Below are positions 8,712 through 17,484 of a stretch of 63,578 bases of DNA, one piece after another. The notes beneath the pieces were generated by a model. It searched no databases and was not told the DNA's origin. It saw only the letters and a program-made list of their open reading frames with translations. The stretch is from NCBI GenBank assembly GCA_045613945.1, contig JAZLBZ010000049.1:1-63578 (forward strand), in the 5' to 3' direction. Positions within the stretch are counted from its first letter, which is position 1. Each line of letters starts with the position of its first letter. This DNA comes from HGM04593 sp045613945. Its GTDB lineage: Bacteria > Bacteroidota > Bacteroidia > Bacteroidales > Bacteroidaceae. The position numbers were made by a program, and so were the translations under genes.

Positions 8712-11700
8712 ATGAAAAAACAACTAAGGATTTTGTTGCTGGCAATACTTTGTGCCGGAGCATTTTGTGAAACAGCCGTTGCTGCCAATCTGACAGATGC
8801 AGACTCCGCTGTTGTAAGACATGTGAAATATGACCCATATTTCGTCGAGTCTCTGCCGCTTGGCTCGCCAGCGTGGATGCAGTGCATTGCAGCCGACCCT
8901 GCAGGCGTGAACTTCAAGGAGATGCAGCGTCTGTACAATAAATGGCGCGCTGCCGATGACGATGTGCGTGTGCGCACAGTTGATAACAAGCAGGTGGTGA
9001 ACTACTACCGTCGTTGGATGGCCGCCTATCGCGACTACGTTGCCCCCGACGGCAGCATTGAATTGCTGTCGATGGAGCAGTATGCCGCACAGGTCGATTC
9101 AATGAACCGAAAGACGGCTGCTGCAAGGCGTGGCAGCGCTGAACCTATCTGGCGTAATATTGGTCCTAACCGCACATACTCCAACGATAACGGAGAACTC
9201 AGGCGCAAGGACTCGCAGGTTTGCGTGTTCCGCATTGCCGTTGCGCTTAGCGACAGCGCAACGCTCTATTGCGGTACCGAGTCGGGCGTGGTGTTCAAAA
9301 CTACCGATCATGGAATGAGTTGGCAGCCCTGCGCGCCGCAGCACAATTTCGGTGGTTCAATATTCAGCATTGCAGTACATCCCACAGATAAGAATACAGT
9401 TTATGTTGGTGGTGGTCCCTGGCTATGGAAAAGTAGCGATGGCGGCGAAACCTGGAACCGTTGCGGCGGCATCAGCAACCGTGTGAACTCAATAAGGATT
9501 AGCCCCACGAATACCGATTACGTAACTGCTTCGGTTGGAAGCAAGCAGGAGGGCACATCGGCAGCAGGTTTCTTTATATCATCCGATGGCGGTGCAAACT
9601 TCTCTTGTACCCTGCGTGGTATCTGTTTCGACCACGAACTGCAGCCCGGCAACCCCGACAGGATATATCTTGTGCGTCGCGAGTCAGGTCCCTGGGCGGG
9701 GATATATCTCTCGGAGAATGGCGGAATGAACTGGCGGCCTCTTGAACTGCCAGTGGATATGATGATTTGCGGCCGTCTGGCGGTGAGCGAGGCTTCCGGT
9801 GGCGAGGACTATGTCTATGCCCTTGTAACCTGTGACTCATGGGGGTACGATGCCGGCCCGCAGGGCGGCAAGGGCACGCCTCACATCCTTATGTCAAGGG
9901 ATGGCGGAGCAACTTGGGAAGACCAGACCGACAAGGGCGGCAAGTACTACGATACAACATTCTCCCCCATTATGGACTCGGCAGGCGGGCAGGGTTTCTT
10001 TGATATGATGATTGGCGCGTCGGCGCAGAATCCGGCTCACGTGCTCTATGGCCTTACATCGCTCTACCGTTCAACAGATGAGGGCGTGGCCAACTACCGC
10101 GACAATGCCATTGGAGGTTATCAGCGCAGCGACTGGATGCACTGCGACATTCAGGATATTGCCATTCATCCTTGTGGCGATACATGGATATGCAACGACG
10201 GCGGCATAAAGTATTCGCGCGACTTCTTTGAGACAAAGGGCGAGGACAGATACGATGGCATATATGCATCGGACTATCAGGGGCTGGGCGTTGGCTGGAA
10301 CGAGGATGTGATGGCTGCAGGCCGCTGGCACAATGGTGACGTTGTGCACGCTGCAAGTTATGGCGAGGGCAACTCGGTGCATGTCGGAGGTGTGGAGATT
10401 GCAACCGGCTATGTGATGAAGAGCAACCCCTGGAAGGTCTATTTTACCGATGCCTCTACGCGCATCATGCCACGTGAGATGGATGGCACGATAGAGTCCG
10501 ATGTCTGGACCTGGTTCTATGACAAGAAACCATACGAGGCACTGCGCATAAATGGCGAGATTGCAACCGACCCGCGCTATGCCCTGAAGGTATTCCTGCA
10601 GGACATGACAGACAACTGGGGCGGCTATCTGTCGTATGACGAGGGGGCATCGTTCCAGAAGGTCTTTGACAGCGATGGTGAGCAGTTCTACAACTATGAG
10701 TTCGCACGCACAAACCCCGACAGGGTGTACATCGCAGGTTGCTGGAACCTTTGGCGCTCCGATGACGGCGGCCTCACATTCCATGAGTGCACACAGCCCT
10801 TCTCCATTACCGATGACTACATACACTATAACAGGGTGGTTGTTGACCCAAATGACGAGAATCACTTGCTTGTGATATGCAACGACCGCTATGGTGCTGT
10901 GAGCGAGAGCCATGACGGCGGCAACAGTTGGAGTGCATACGATCTCGCAAACCTTTCAGATATAAGGATACACCAGATAATCCTTGTTGGCGATGAGTAT
11001 AACAGTACCTATGTCACAAGTTATGATGGCGCGAGTGTCTACTTCCGCGACAATACAATGAGTGGGTTTATTGACTATTCAAGCGGTCTGAACCCTGGTG
11101 CGCGCATCTCAAAGGTCGTGCCTTACTACAAGGGCGGCGTGCTGCGCATGGCAACCGATCAGGGCCTGTGGGAGGCGCCGCTCTATCATCAGGATTTTAT
11201 TCCTGTTGCACAGCCAATGGCGCTGAATCTTGGCAGTGGCAACCTCACTGCTAATCCGCAGAAGAGCGTGCAGTTTGACAGCTACAGTATTGTGCGCCAG
11301 GACGAGAATACCCGTTGGCGGTGGAGTTTCTCGCCGCAGCCGCAGTATGTTAGCGATGCAGCGGTGCGTAATCCTGTTGTGGTGTTCGGCAACCCGGGCA
11401 ACTACGATGTCACATTGACCGTAACAACTCCTGCTGGCACATCATCGCGCACAATAAAGAATATGATAACCATTGATGGCGCGACTTCCATTAACGAGGC
11501 TAATGTGGGCGAGGTGGGCATTGAAAAGAGCGTGCTTGCTGCCGGTGAGCCGCTAGTGGTGCTTGCAGCCGGACTATGCGAGGATGCACGCTTCACAGTG
11601 CATGGCATGAAGGGCAACCTGCTTCACAGTGCGCAGATTCGCGCAGGAACAGAGCGCGTGACGGTTGCCGTTAACGACCTTGCAGCAGGCGTGTATATCT

Positions 11701-11753
11701 ACTCGATAAGGAGTGCTACACAGAAATTCTTCGGACAATTCATCATAAAATGA
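8712..11753 (+). CDS. Secreted sortilin/Asp-box beta-propeller protein with PKD-like and sorting domains (paralogue A)
   Basis: The 1013-residue protein has a signal peptide (MKKQLRILLLAILCAGAFC) and many Asp-box turns of the form SxDGGxxW or similar (for example SSDGGETW, SRDGGATW, SHDGGNSW), typical of VPS10/sortilin-like and BNR beta-propellers. A PKD-like beta-sandwich follows near residues 870-920 (NPGNYDVTLTVTTPAGTS). A C-terminal domain of about 75 residues ends GVYIYSIRSATQKFFGQFIIK-like, resembling a type IX secretion type-A tail. It is followed by a same-length paralogue with overlapping stop and start (ATGA) and then a TonB-dependent receptor. The function is unknown; an extracellular binding or scaffolding role is inferred from the fold and the operon. 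Confidence 0.85.
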   Translation: MKKQLRILLLAILCAGAFCETAVAANLTDADSAVVRHVKYDPYFVESLPLGSPAWMQCIAADPAGVNFKEMQRLYNKWRAADDDVRVRTVDNKQVVNYYRRWMAAYRDYVAPDGSIELLSMEQYAAQVDSMNRKTAAARRGSAEPIWRNIGPNRTYSNDNGELRRKDSQVCVFRIAVALSDSATLYCGTESGVVFKTTDHGMSWQPCAPQHNFGGSIFSIAVHPTDKNTVYVGGGPWLWKSSDGGETWNRCGGISNRVNSIRISPTNTDYVTASVGSKQEGTSAAGFFISSDGGANFSCTLRGICFDHELQPGNPDRIYLVRRESGPWAGIYLSENGGMNWRPLELPVDMMICGRLAVSEASGGEDYVYALVTCDSWGYDAGPQGGKGTPHILMSRDGGATWEDQTDKGGKYYDTTFSPIMDSAGGQGFFDMMIGASAQNPAHVLYGLTSLYRSTDEGVANYRDNAIGGYQRSDWMHCDIQDIAIHPCGDTWICNDGGIKYSRDFFETKGEDRYDGIYASDYQGLGVGWNEDVMAAGRWHNGDVVHAASYGEGNSVHVGGVEIATGYVMKSNPWKVYFTDASTRIMPREMDGTIESDVWTWFYDKKPYEALRINGEIATDPRYALKVFLQDMTDNWGGYLSYDEGASFQKVFDSDGEQFYNYEFARTNPDRVYIAGCWNLWRSDDGGLTFHECTQPFSITDDYIHYNRVVVDPNDENHLLVICNDRYGAVSESHDGGNSWSAYDLANLSDIRIHQIILVGDEYNSTYVTSYDGASVYFRDNTMSGFIDYSSGLNPGARISKVVPYYKGGVLRMATDQGLWEAPLYHQDFIPVAQPMALNLGSGNLTANPQKSVQFDSYSIVRQDENTRWRWSFSPQPQYVSDAAVRNPVVVFGNPGNYDVTLTVTTPAGTSSRTIKNMITIDGATSINEANVGEVGIEKSVLAAGEPLVVLAAGLCEDARFTVHGMKGNLLHSAQIRAGTERVTVAVNDLAAGVYIYSIRSATQKFFGQFIIK

Positions 11754-11758
11754 CAACC

Positions 11759-14700
11759 ATGAAAAAAACAATATTGTCACTGCTTTGTGCAACGTCAATC
11801 TTTTGCGCTAGTGCGCAGGAGCAGACTGCGAATGACATCTATTTTACTCCGTATAAACTTAACTATCTGCCGGCAGGTGCTCCGGCATGGATGGTATTGA
11901 TGCAGGAACCCAACGGCCTCGACTACAATGCGCTGGTCGACAGTTTCAATGTCTACTTGCGCGACAATCCGGGTGCACGCCGCAAGAGCCCCGATACAAA
12001 GCAGGTGGTTAACCACTTCCGCCGTTTCCAAAAGGCATACGTGCGCTTTGTGCAGCCTGACGGTACTATAAAACTGCCTTTGGCAAGCGCTTATCACAAT
12101 GATGTTGACAACGCTGCCGAGGAGGTGCGTGTGGAGCGTACTCGTAAACGCGCAACAGCGCGTGACGGCGTTGAGCAGAGTGAGTGGGAGGTCATTTCGC
12201 CAATTGTGACATACGACTATCTCACAAAGAAGGAGTCACCCGCGCAGGCGAACATACAGCGTTTCAGAGCGTCGCGCTCTAATCCCAACGTGCTATATTG
12301 CGGTTCGGAGACGGGTCTTGTGTTCCGCACCGATGACAAGGGCGAATCGTGGACTCCCTGCAACGGTGGCGAGTGGATGGCGGGTGAAATAACCACCATT
12401 GACATAAGCAGCACCAATCCCGACCGCGTGATTGTTGGTGCGGGCGGCGTGTTCTGGATTAGCAACGACGGCGGCGGGAACTGGGAAAACATCACTCCTG
12501 TAAAGTCAACATACGCCCGCACCAGTGTGGCATACTTTCACCCGTCGGATGACAATATTATCCTTGCCGGTGACCGCGCACAACTGTGGCGCTCTACCAA
12601 TGGTGGCGAGTCGTGGGAGTGGATGCTGGGCGGCATGGTGTTCGATATCAAGTACTCGGTGCAGAACCCGAATGTCTGCTATGTGGCAATTGAGCAGGAG
12701 AGTACAGTAAAGATGTACAAGAGCACCGATGGCGGTGCTTCGTGGAACTTACTCACGCTCGACGACCAGCCGCTCATCAGCGCGCGCATCGGCCTGAGCG
12801 AGGCACCGGGCGGCGAGGATTATGTATATCTGTGGGCCTGCCGCCGCAATCATTTGTCACAGCCCGGCCCCCTCTATTTCAGCGGCCCGGCATTGCTCTA
12901 CAAGAGTACCGACGGCGGTGCGTCGTTCACAGTTACCGACCCTACACCGCAGATGGAGGCAGTTGACAAAAATGGTGGTCAGGGGTACTACGACCTTGTG
13001 TGTACGGCATCGGCAACAGACCCCGAAGAACTGCTTGTGGGCATAATACAACTCTACCGCTCAATAGACGGCGGCCAGACTTTGGAGAACGTTGGCGGTT
13101 ATTATGGCCGTTTCGACCTCCATTGCGACATGCAGTGCGTGCAGACAAATGGCGCGGGCGATACTTGGCTGTCGACCGATGGCGGAATGATATACAGCAG
13201 CGACTTTTTCCTTGTCGATGCGCAACCGAAACTCAACGGTCTCTATGCCTCGGAGATGTGGGGCTTCGATCAGGGCTGGAACGAGGATGTGATGGTGGGC
13301 GGCCGCAACCACAATGGTAACATGTCGCAGATTGACCGCTACAACGGAGTGACCCTCTCAATGCGTGGCTCGGAGCGCCCCACAGGTTATGTATTTCTCT
13401 CCAATCCACGCAAGATTGCTTTCAGCGATTCCGAGAATGTTATTATGCCCGATGATTGGCGCGATGAGTTCGTGCCCTTCCTCGACTACTGGACCTACCC
13501 GAAGGAGTCGTCGCAGCACGGCTTCTACTTCGAGTTCGACCCACGTTATGCGCAGTGCTTCTACATAGTGCAGGAGAGTGACCGCATAGACGCCAACACT
13601 CTTTGGCGCACACGTGACGATGGTGCTTCATTCTCATCGGTATATACATTTGATGACCCCATAAACGCAATAGCGGTGTCGCGCTCGAACCCCGACAAGA
13701 TTGTGGCTGCAACATGGGGACGCTTGTACTGGTCGCTCGATGCCGGCGCAACATTTACAGAGTACAATCTCCCCGAAGAGTTGACCTATAGCATCTGCTA
13801 TAAACTGGCAATTCATCCCACAAATGAAGATGAAATTTGGGTGAGCGACGGCAATCCGGGTGGTTTCTGGCGCACCGTAGATAATGGCGATACATGGGAA
13901 AAATTTGATGACGGCCTCACAATTGTCAATTGGGAGGGGAAAACCGAGGCGCATAGCGTTGGGCGTTTCTTCCTCACCGGCAATGAGAAGAATGCGGCCT
14001 ATGCCATTGCTTTTACAATTGGCTATCTCAATGAGACATACAACACAACCCGTGGCAGGGTGCTCTATCGTGACGATACCACCGACGGATGGGTTAATAT
14101 TAGCGACGGCCTGCCAAAGGTGGTTAACCTTAACCGCATGTTGCCTTTCTACAAAGAGGGTGTTATACGCCTTGCAACAAACAACGGCATTTGGGAACGT
14201 GAACTTGTCGATGCGCAGTTCAAACCCATTGCACAGCCCATGATACTGAATGCCGGTTCGGGCGACAACACGCAAGGAGGCTATCCACGCGAAATAAAAC
14301 TTGACAGTTACAGTATTGTGAACCAGAACGATACCGAGTGGCATTGGGAGGTCTATCCCGCACCGCTTTCAATGAGTGCCGACAATGTGCGTAACCCTGT
14401 GATTACAATTGCCCCCGACCAGACATACGATATCTCTTTGACTGTTACAACCCCTGCCGGCAGTGATACCAAGTGCATTGAGGGAATGATAAAGGGAAAC
14501 AAGCCTGTGCCCGATGCAACATCTGTTGCGGCAATGATGCAAGGCAAGGAACTGCTGCTCACAAGCGGCAATGTGGTCTTTGCCGGCGATAGTTTCCGTT
14601 TTGCCCCTCGTGACCTTGACGGCGATGTGTCATTTGTGGTCTATGATGTAAAGGGCAACGTGGTTCACAGTGCTGTTGCACAGGATGAATTTGAGGTGAG

Positions 14701-14791
14701 CACTGCGGGGTATAGTGCCGGAATATATTTCTATATGGCAACTGATGCTGCCGGATTCAAGAAAACCGGCAAGTTGCTTGTAAAGGAGTAA
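11759..14791 (+). CDS. Secreted sortilin/Asp-box beta-propeller protein with PKD-like and sorting domains (paralogue B)
   Basis: This is the tandem paralogue of the preceding gene. It shares the N-terminal YLPAGAPAWM-like segment (SLPLGSPAWM in A), KQVVNHFRRF (KQVVNYYRRW in A), the Asp-box propeller, the PKD-like segment TYDISLTVTTPAGSDTK and a C-terminal sorting-like domain. The longest frame starts at 11750 and overlaps the previous stop as ATGA (1013 codons). I prefer the ATG at 11759 because it directly begins the signal peptide MKKTILSLLCATSIFCASAQ (1010 residues). Tight translational coupling with paralogue A and only a 6-nt gap to the receptor gene indicate one transcript. The role is unknown; it probably works with paralogue A and the receptor at the cell surface. 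Confidence 0.83.
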   Translation: MKKTILSLLCATSIFCASAQEQTANDIYFTPYKLNYLPAGAPAWMVLMQEPNGLDYNALVDSFNVYLRDNPGARRKSPDTKQVVNHFRRFQKAYVRFVQPDGTIKLPLASAYHNDVDNAAEEVRVERTRKRATARDGVEQSEWEVISPIVTYDYLTKKESPAQANIQRFRASRSNPNVLYCGSETGLVFRTDDKGESWTPCNGGEWMAGEITTIDISSTNPDRVIVGAGGVFWISNDGGGNWENITPVKSTYARTSVAYFHPSDDNIILAGDRAQLWRSTNGGESWEWMLGGMVFDIKYSVQNPNVCYVAIEQESTVKMYKSTDGGASWNLLTLDDQPLISARIGLSEAPGGEDYVYLWACRRNHLSQPGPLYFSGPALLYKSTDGGASFTVTDPTPQMEAVDKNGGQGYYDLVCTASATDPEELLVGIIQLYRSIDGGQTLENVGGYYGRFDLHCDMQCVQTNGAGDTWLSTDGGMIYSSDFFLVDAQPKLNGLYASEMWGFDQGWNEDVMVGGRNHNGNMSQIDRYNGVTLSMRGSERPTGYVFLSNPRKIAFSDSENVIMPDDWRDEFVPFLDYWTYPKESSQHGFYFEFDPRYAQCFYIVQESDRIDANTLWRTRDDGASFSSVYTFDDPINAIAVSRSNPDKIVAATWGRLYWSLDAGATFTEYNLPEELTYSICYKLAIHPTNEDEIWVSDGNPGGFWRTVDNGDTWEKFDDGLTIVNWEGKTEAHSVGRFFLTGNEKNAAYAIAFTIGYLNETYNTTRGRVLYRDDTTDGWVNISDGLPKVVNLNRMLPFYKEGVIRLATNNGIWERELVDAQFKPIAQPMILNAGSGDNTQGGYPREIKLDSYSIVNQNDTEWHWEVYPAPLSMSADNVRNPVITIAPDQTYDISLTVTTPAGSDTKCIEGMIKGNKPVPDATSVAAMMQGKELLLTSGNVVFAGDSFRFAPRDLDGDVSFVVYDVKGNVVHSAVAQDEFEVSTAGYSAGIYFYMATDAAGFKKTGKLLVKE

Positions 14792-14797
14792 GCGTCT

Positions 14798-17005
14798 ATG
14801 AAAAGGATTCTGCTGTCATTGCAGTTGTTGCCATTGGCCGTTTTTGCTATGGCACAGGACAGTCTTGCCTACAGGCTCGATGAGAATGTAGTGTCGGCTA
14901 GCCGTTGGTGCCAGCAGAGTCAGGCACAGCCCGTTAAAGTCGCGCGCCTATCGTTCGATGAGGCTAATGCCTTTAATCCGCAGACAGCGGCCGATCTCCT
15001 GGGGCTAACAGGCGAGGTGTTCATACAAAAGAGCCAGTATGGCGGCGGTAGTCCAATGATACGCGGCTTTGCCACAAACAGGCTGCTTTACAGCATTGAT
15101 GGCGTGCGCATGAATACGGCAATTTTCCGTTCGGGCAACATACAGAATGTCATTTCGCTCGACCCTTTTGCCATTGCAGGCAGTGAGGTGCTTTTTGGTC
15201 CCGGTGCGGTGGGCTATGGCAGTGATGCCATTGGTGGCGTAATGGTCTTTTCAACGCTTGAGCCACGCTTGTCTGGTGGCAAGTCACCGCTTGTGTATGG
15301 CGCTGCAACCGTGCGCACAGCAACCGCCTCTAATGAACTGACGGCGCACATCCATGCAGGGGTGGGGTGGAAACGATGGGCGTTGCTCACCAGTCTTTCC
15401 TACTCCTCTTACAATGACTTGCTACAGGGAACGCATGGTCCCGAGGACTATGTGATGCCATACGTGGTAGTTCCGGGCTTTGCCGCCGATGGGACTGTGG
15501 ATGACCGCGTTATTTCCAATGTAGACAAGAACAGACAGGCGCCTAGCGGATACTCGCAACTGAATTTTATGCAGAAGGTGCGCTATGCACCCGGTGGCGG
15601 GTGGAACCTTGAATATGCTTTTCATTGGAGTGAGACATCGGAGTATGCGCGCTACGACCGCCACCAGCGCATGCGCGGTGGCTTGCCTCGTTATGCCGAG
15701 TGGAACTACGGGCCGCAGTTCTGGATGATGAACCACCTGCGTGCCAGTCACATTGGCGGCGCTGTTATGTACGACTCCATGAAGATAAACCTTGCCTTGC
15801 AGCGCTTTGAGGAGAGCCGTATAAGCCGCGACCTCAACAAACCGCGCCGCGAGACTCAGAGCGAGGCTGTCAATGCGTGGAGTGCGAATGTTGATTTTAT
15901 AAAGTCTGTTACTGACGGGCTTTCAATCTCGTATGGCGCTGAGTATGTGCAGAATAATGTGTGCTCAAAGGGTGTGGCAACCGATATTGTCGCTAAAACA
16001 ACAGAACCAATGGCGGCGCGCTATCCAAATGCCGAGTGGTACAGCGCCGGTCTTTTTGCGCAGGCTGAGTGGCATGTGACCAACCGTCTTAATCTTGCTG
16101 CAGGAGTGCGTTATAACCATTATCTCATAGACAACGACTTTTCTGCCGTTGGCTATGAAATACCTTTTGAACCGCGCCAAGTATCATCGGCAGGCAGTGT
16201 GAGCGGAAACGTGGGTTTCAACTGGCGACCTGCATCGGGGTGGCTGCTGCGCGTGAACTATGCGCGCGGTTTCCGTGCACCCAATGTCGATGACATGGGC
16301 AAACTCTTTGACAGCGCCGACGGTTGTGTGACAGTGCCTAATCCTGCACTGAAACCCGAGTATGCCGACAATGTAGAACTTGGTGTAGCAAAGCACATAG
16401 GCTCTTTCCTTAAATTTGATGTAACGGCCTATTATACCCACCTCGCCGATGCCATTGTGCGCCGCGACTTTCTTTTCAATGGCTGCCCAACGATGGATTA
16501 TCAGGGCAGTGAGTGCCGCGTGCAGGCATTGCAAAATGCTGCAACTGCCAATGTGTGGGGCGTTCAGGTAGCGGTTGATGCCAACTTCGCCAAGTGGTTC
16601 TATGCCGATGCGCGTATCAGTTGGCAACGCGGTTTCGAGGAGATGGACAATGGCGAGGTGTCGCCGTCGCGCCATGCCGCTCCGCTATTCGGGCGCGTGG
16701 CTCTGGGCTTCAGGAACGAGAGGTTGAACATTGAGGCCTTTGCCGCTTTCCAGGCGCAGTGTGCTGCAGCCGATATGCCGGTAGAGGAGAGGGAAAAAAC
16801 AGAAATATATGCCCTTGATGCCGATGGCAATGCCTATTCACCCGCGTGGCTCACACTGAACCTGCGCGCATCGCTGCAACTCGCGCGCGGTCTTTCGCTC
16901 AATGTAACGCTCGAGAATATCGTCGACAAACGCTACCGCCCCTACAGTTGCGGCATCAGCGCCCCCGGTAGGAATGTTACGATGAGTCTAAGTTATAAGT
17001 TTTAG
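14798..17005 (+). CDS. TonB-dependent outer-membrane receptor, haem/haemoglobin-receptor-like
   Basis: The 735-residue protein has a signal peptide (MKRILLSLQLLPLAVFAMAQ), a plug domain (about 30-150, with GGGSPMIRGFATNRLLYSID and GPGAVGYGSDAIGGVM) and a 22-strand barrel ending in the C-terminal aromatic LSYKF. FRAP at 492-495 followed by NPAL at 515-518 resembles the FRAP/NPxL box of haem and haemoglobin receptors such as HmuR. There is no N-terminal carboxypeptidase-like domain and no SusD partner, so it is not a typical SusCD glycan importer. It is the last gene of the operon with the two propeller proteins. Haem, another metal complex or a peptide are possible ligands; haem is the best guess, not proven. 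Confidence 0.88.
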   Translation: MKRILLSLQLLPLAVFAMAQDSLAYRLDENVVSASRWCQQSQAQPVKVARLSFDEANAFNPQTAADLLGLTGEVFIQKSQYGGGSPMIRGFATNRLLYSIDGVRMNTAIFRSGNIQNVISLDPFAIAGSEVLFGPGAVGYGSDAIGGVMVFSTLEPRLSGGKSPLVYGAATVRTATASNELTAHIHAGVGWKRWALLTSLSYSSYNDLLQGTHGPEDYVMPYVVVPGFAADGTVDDRVISNVDKNRQAPSGYSQLNFMQKVRYAPGGGWNLEYAFHWSETSEYARYDRHQRMRGGLPRYAEWNYGPQFWMMNHLRASHIGGAVMYDSMKINLALQRFEESRISRDLNKPRRETQSEAVNAWSANVDFIKSVTDGLSISYGAEYVQNNVCSKGVATDIVAKTTEPMAARYPNAEWYSAGLFAQAEWHVTNRLNLAAGVRYNHYLIDNDFSAVGYEIPFEPRQVSSAGSVSGNVGFNWRPASGWLLRVNYARGFRAPNVDDMGKLFDSADGCVTVPNPALKPEYADNVELGVAKHIGSFLKFDVTAYYTHLADAIVRRDFLFNGCPTMDYQGSECRVQALQNAATANVWGVQVAVDANFAKWFYADARISWQRGFEEMDNGEVSPSRHAAPLFGRVALGFRNERLNIEAFAAFQAQCAAADMPVEEREKTEIYALDADGNAYSPAWLTLNLRASLQLARGLSLNVTLENIVDKRYRPYSCGISAPGRNVTMSLSYKF

Positions 17006-17035
17006 CAATAATATAGCATTTGCCCCAGCGTGCTT

Positions 17036-17100
17036 TGTCATACCGACAGAGCGTAGCGACGAGGGGTCTATAAACAATATATTGAGGTATCTCCCATGCC
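17036..17100. repeat. Dispersed intergenic repeat (GACAGAGCG-AGCGACGAG type), copy 1
   Basis: TGTCATACCGACAGAGCG followed by AGCGACGAGGGGTCTATAAA and a TGAGGTATCTC-like end. Related copies lie at 29783-29857, 49755-49875 and 51495-51620. All are between genes. This type of GTCAT...AGCGA...AGATCTC repeat is widespread in Bacteroidetes intergenic DNA. Confidence 0.75.
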
Positions 17101-17173
17101 TTGACTTAGCCCCTACGGGCGTCGACCGATTAAAAAGTTTATTGGTAAAAACATTTTCCTAATAAAAAATAAT

Positions 17174-17181
17174 TACCTTTG
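17174..17181 (+). promoter_or_regulatory. Bacteroidetes-type -7 box of a candidate small RNA
   Basis: TACCTTTG is an exact match to TAnnTTTG and places a start of transcription near 17187. I see no convincing -33 TTTG at the right distance, so this is a partial match. Confidence 0.45.
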
Positions 17182-17186
17182 TGCTG

Positions 17187-17425
17187 TGCATGCAAATAGT
17201 GTGCACGGACATATTTTAGAAAGCGCATTCGCTTTATTCTGACCCTTGTAAACTTGGACACTTTACAAACGTAATTTCAGAATATTGGGATGAACGCTCT
17301 CTTGGTTTGTATTTGTTTATATCGAAAATACATTCCAAGTGGGGCTGTCTATCCTTATCTGTATTACGGGGGAGTCCAAGCCCTACAAGGAAGATAAGGT
17401 AATGACTGGCTCCACTTTCTTTTTT
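17187..17425 (+). ncRNA. Candidate structured small RNA upstream of the BspA-like gene
   Basis: About 240 nt with no reading frame. A TAnnTTTG box lies just upstream and the RNA ends in a hairpin plus T-run. Successive stems are AAAGCG/CGCTTT (17220-17235); a two-part stem, TTCTGA with TTGTAAA/TTTACAA inside (17237-17282); a 14-nt arm pair with two mismatches (17301-17314 with 17326-17339); and a long terminal stem whose lower part is AAGTGGGGCTG with CTGGCTCCACTT (17337-17417) and upper part CCTTATCT/AGATAAGG (17353-17399). TTCTTTTTT follows. The last two stems share AAG at 17337-17339. Candidates to test are 6S RNA and the Bacteroidales-1 RNA family; a cis-acting leader for the next gene is also possible. 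Confidence 0.5.
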
Positions 17426-17473
17426 ATGCCTCCATTATTTTTACTATTTAAAAGCACCGCAGAGCCATTGGTG

Positions 17474-17480
17474 TAGGAGG
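17474..17480 (+). promoter_or_regulatory. Strong Shine-Dalgarno sequence before the BspA-like gene
   Basis: TAGGAGG lies 4 nt before the ATG at 17485. Such a perfect site is unusual here, since nearly all other genes in the window, as in most Bacteroidetes, lack one. It supports the chosen start. Confidence 0.7.
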
Positions 17481-17484
17481 ATTT

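Noticed and set aside
14798..17005. SusC-type glycan importer
   Set aside because: There is no N-terminal carboxypeptidase-like domain and no SusD neighbour; the FRAP and NPxL motifs fit a haem-type receptor better.
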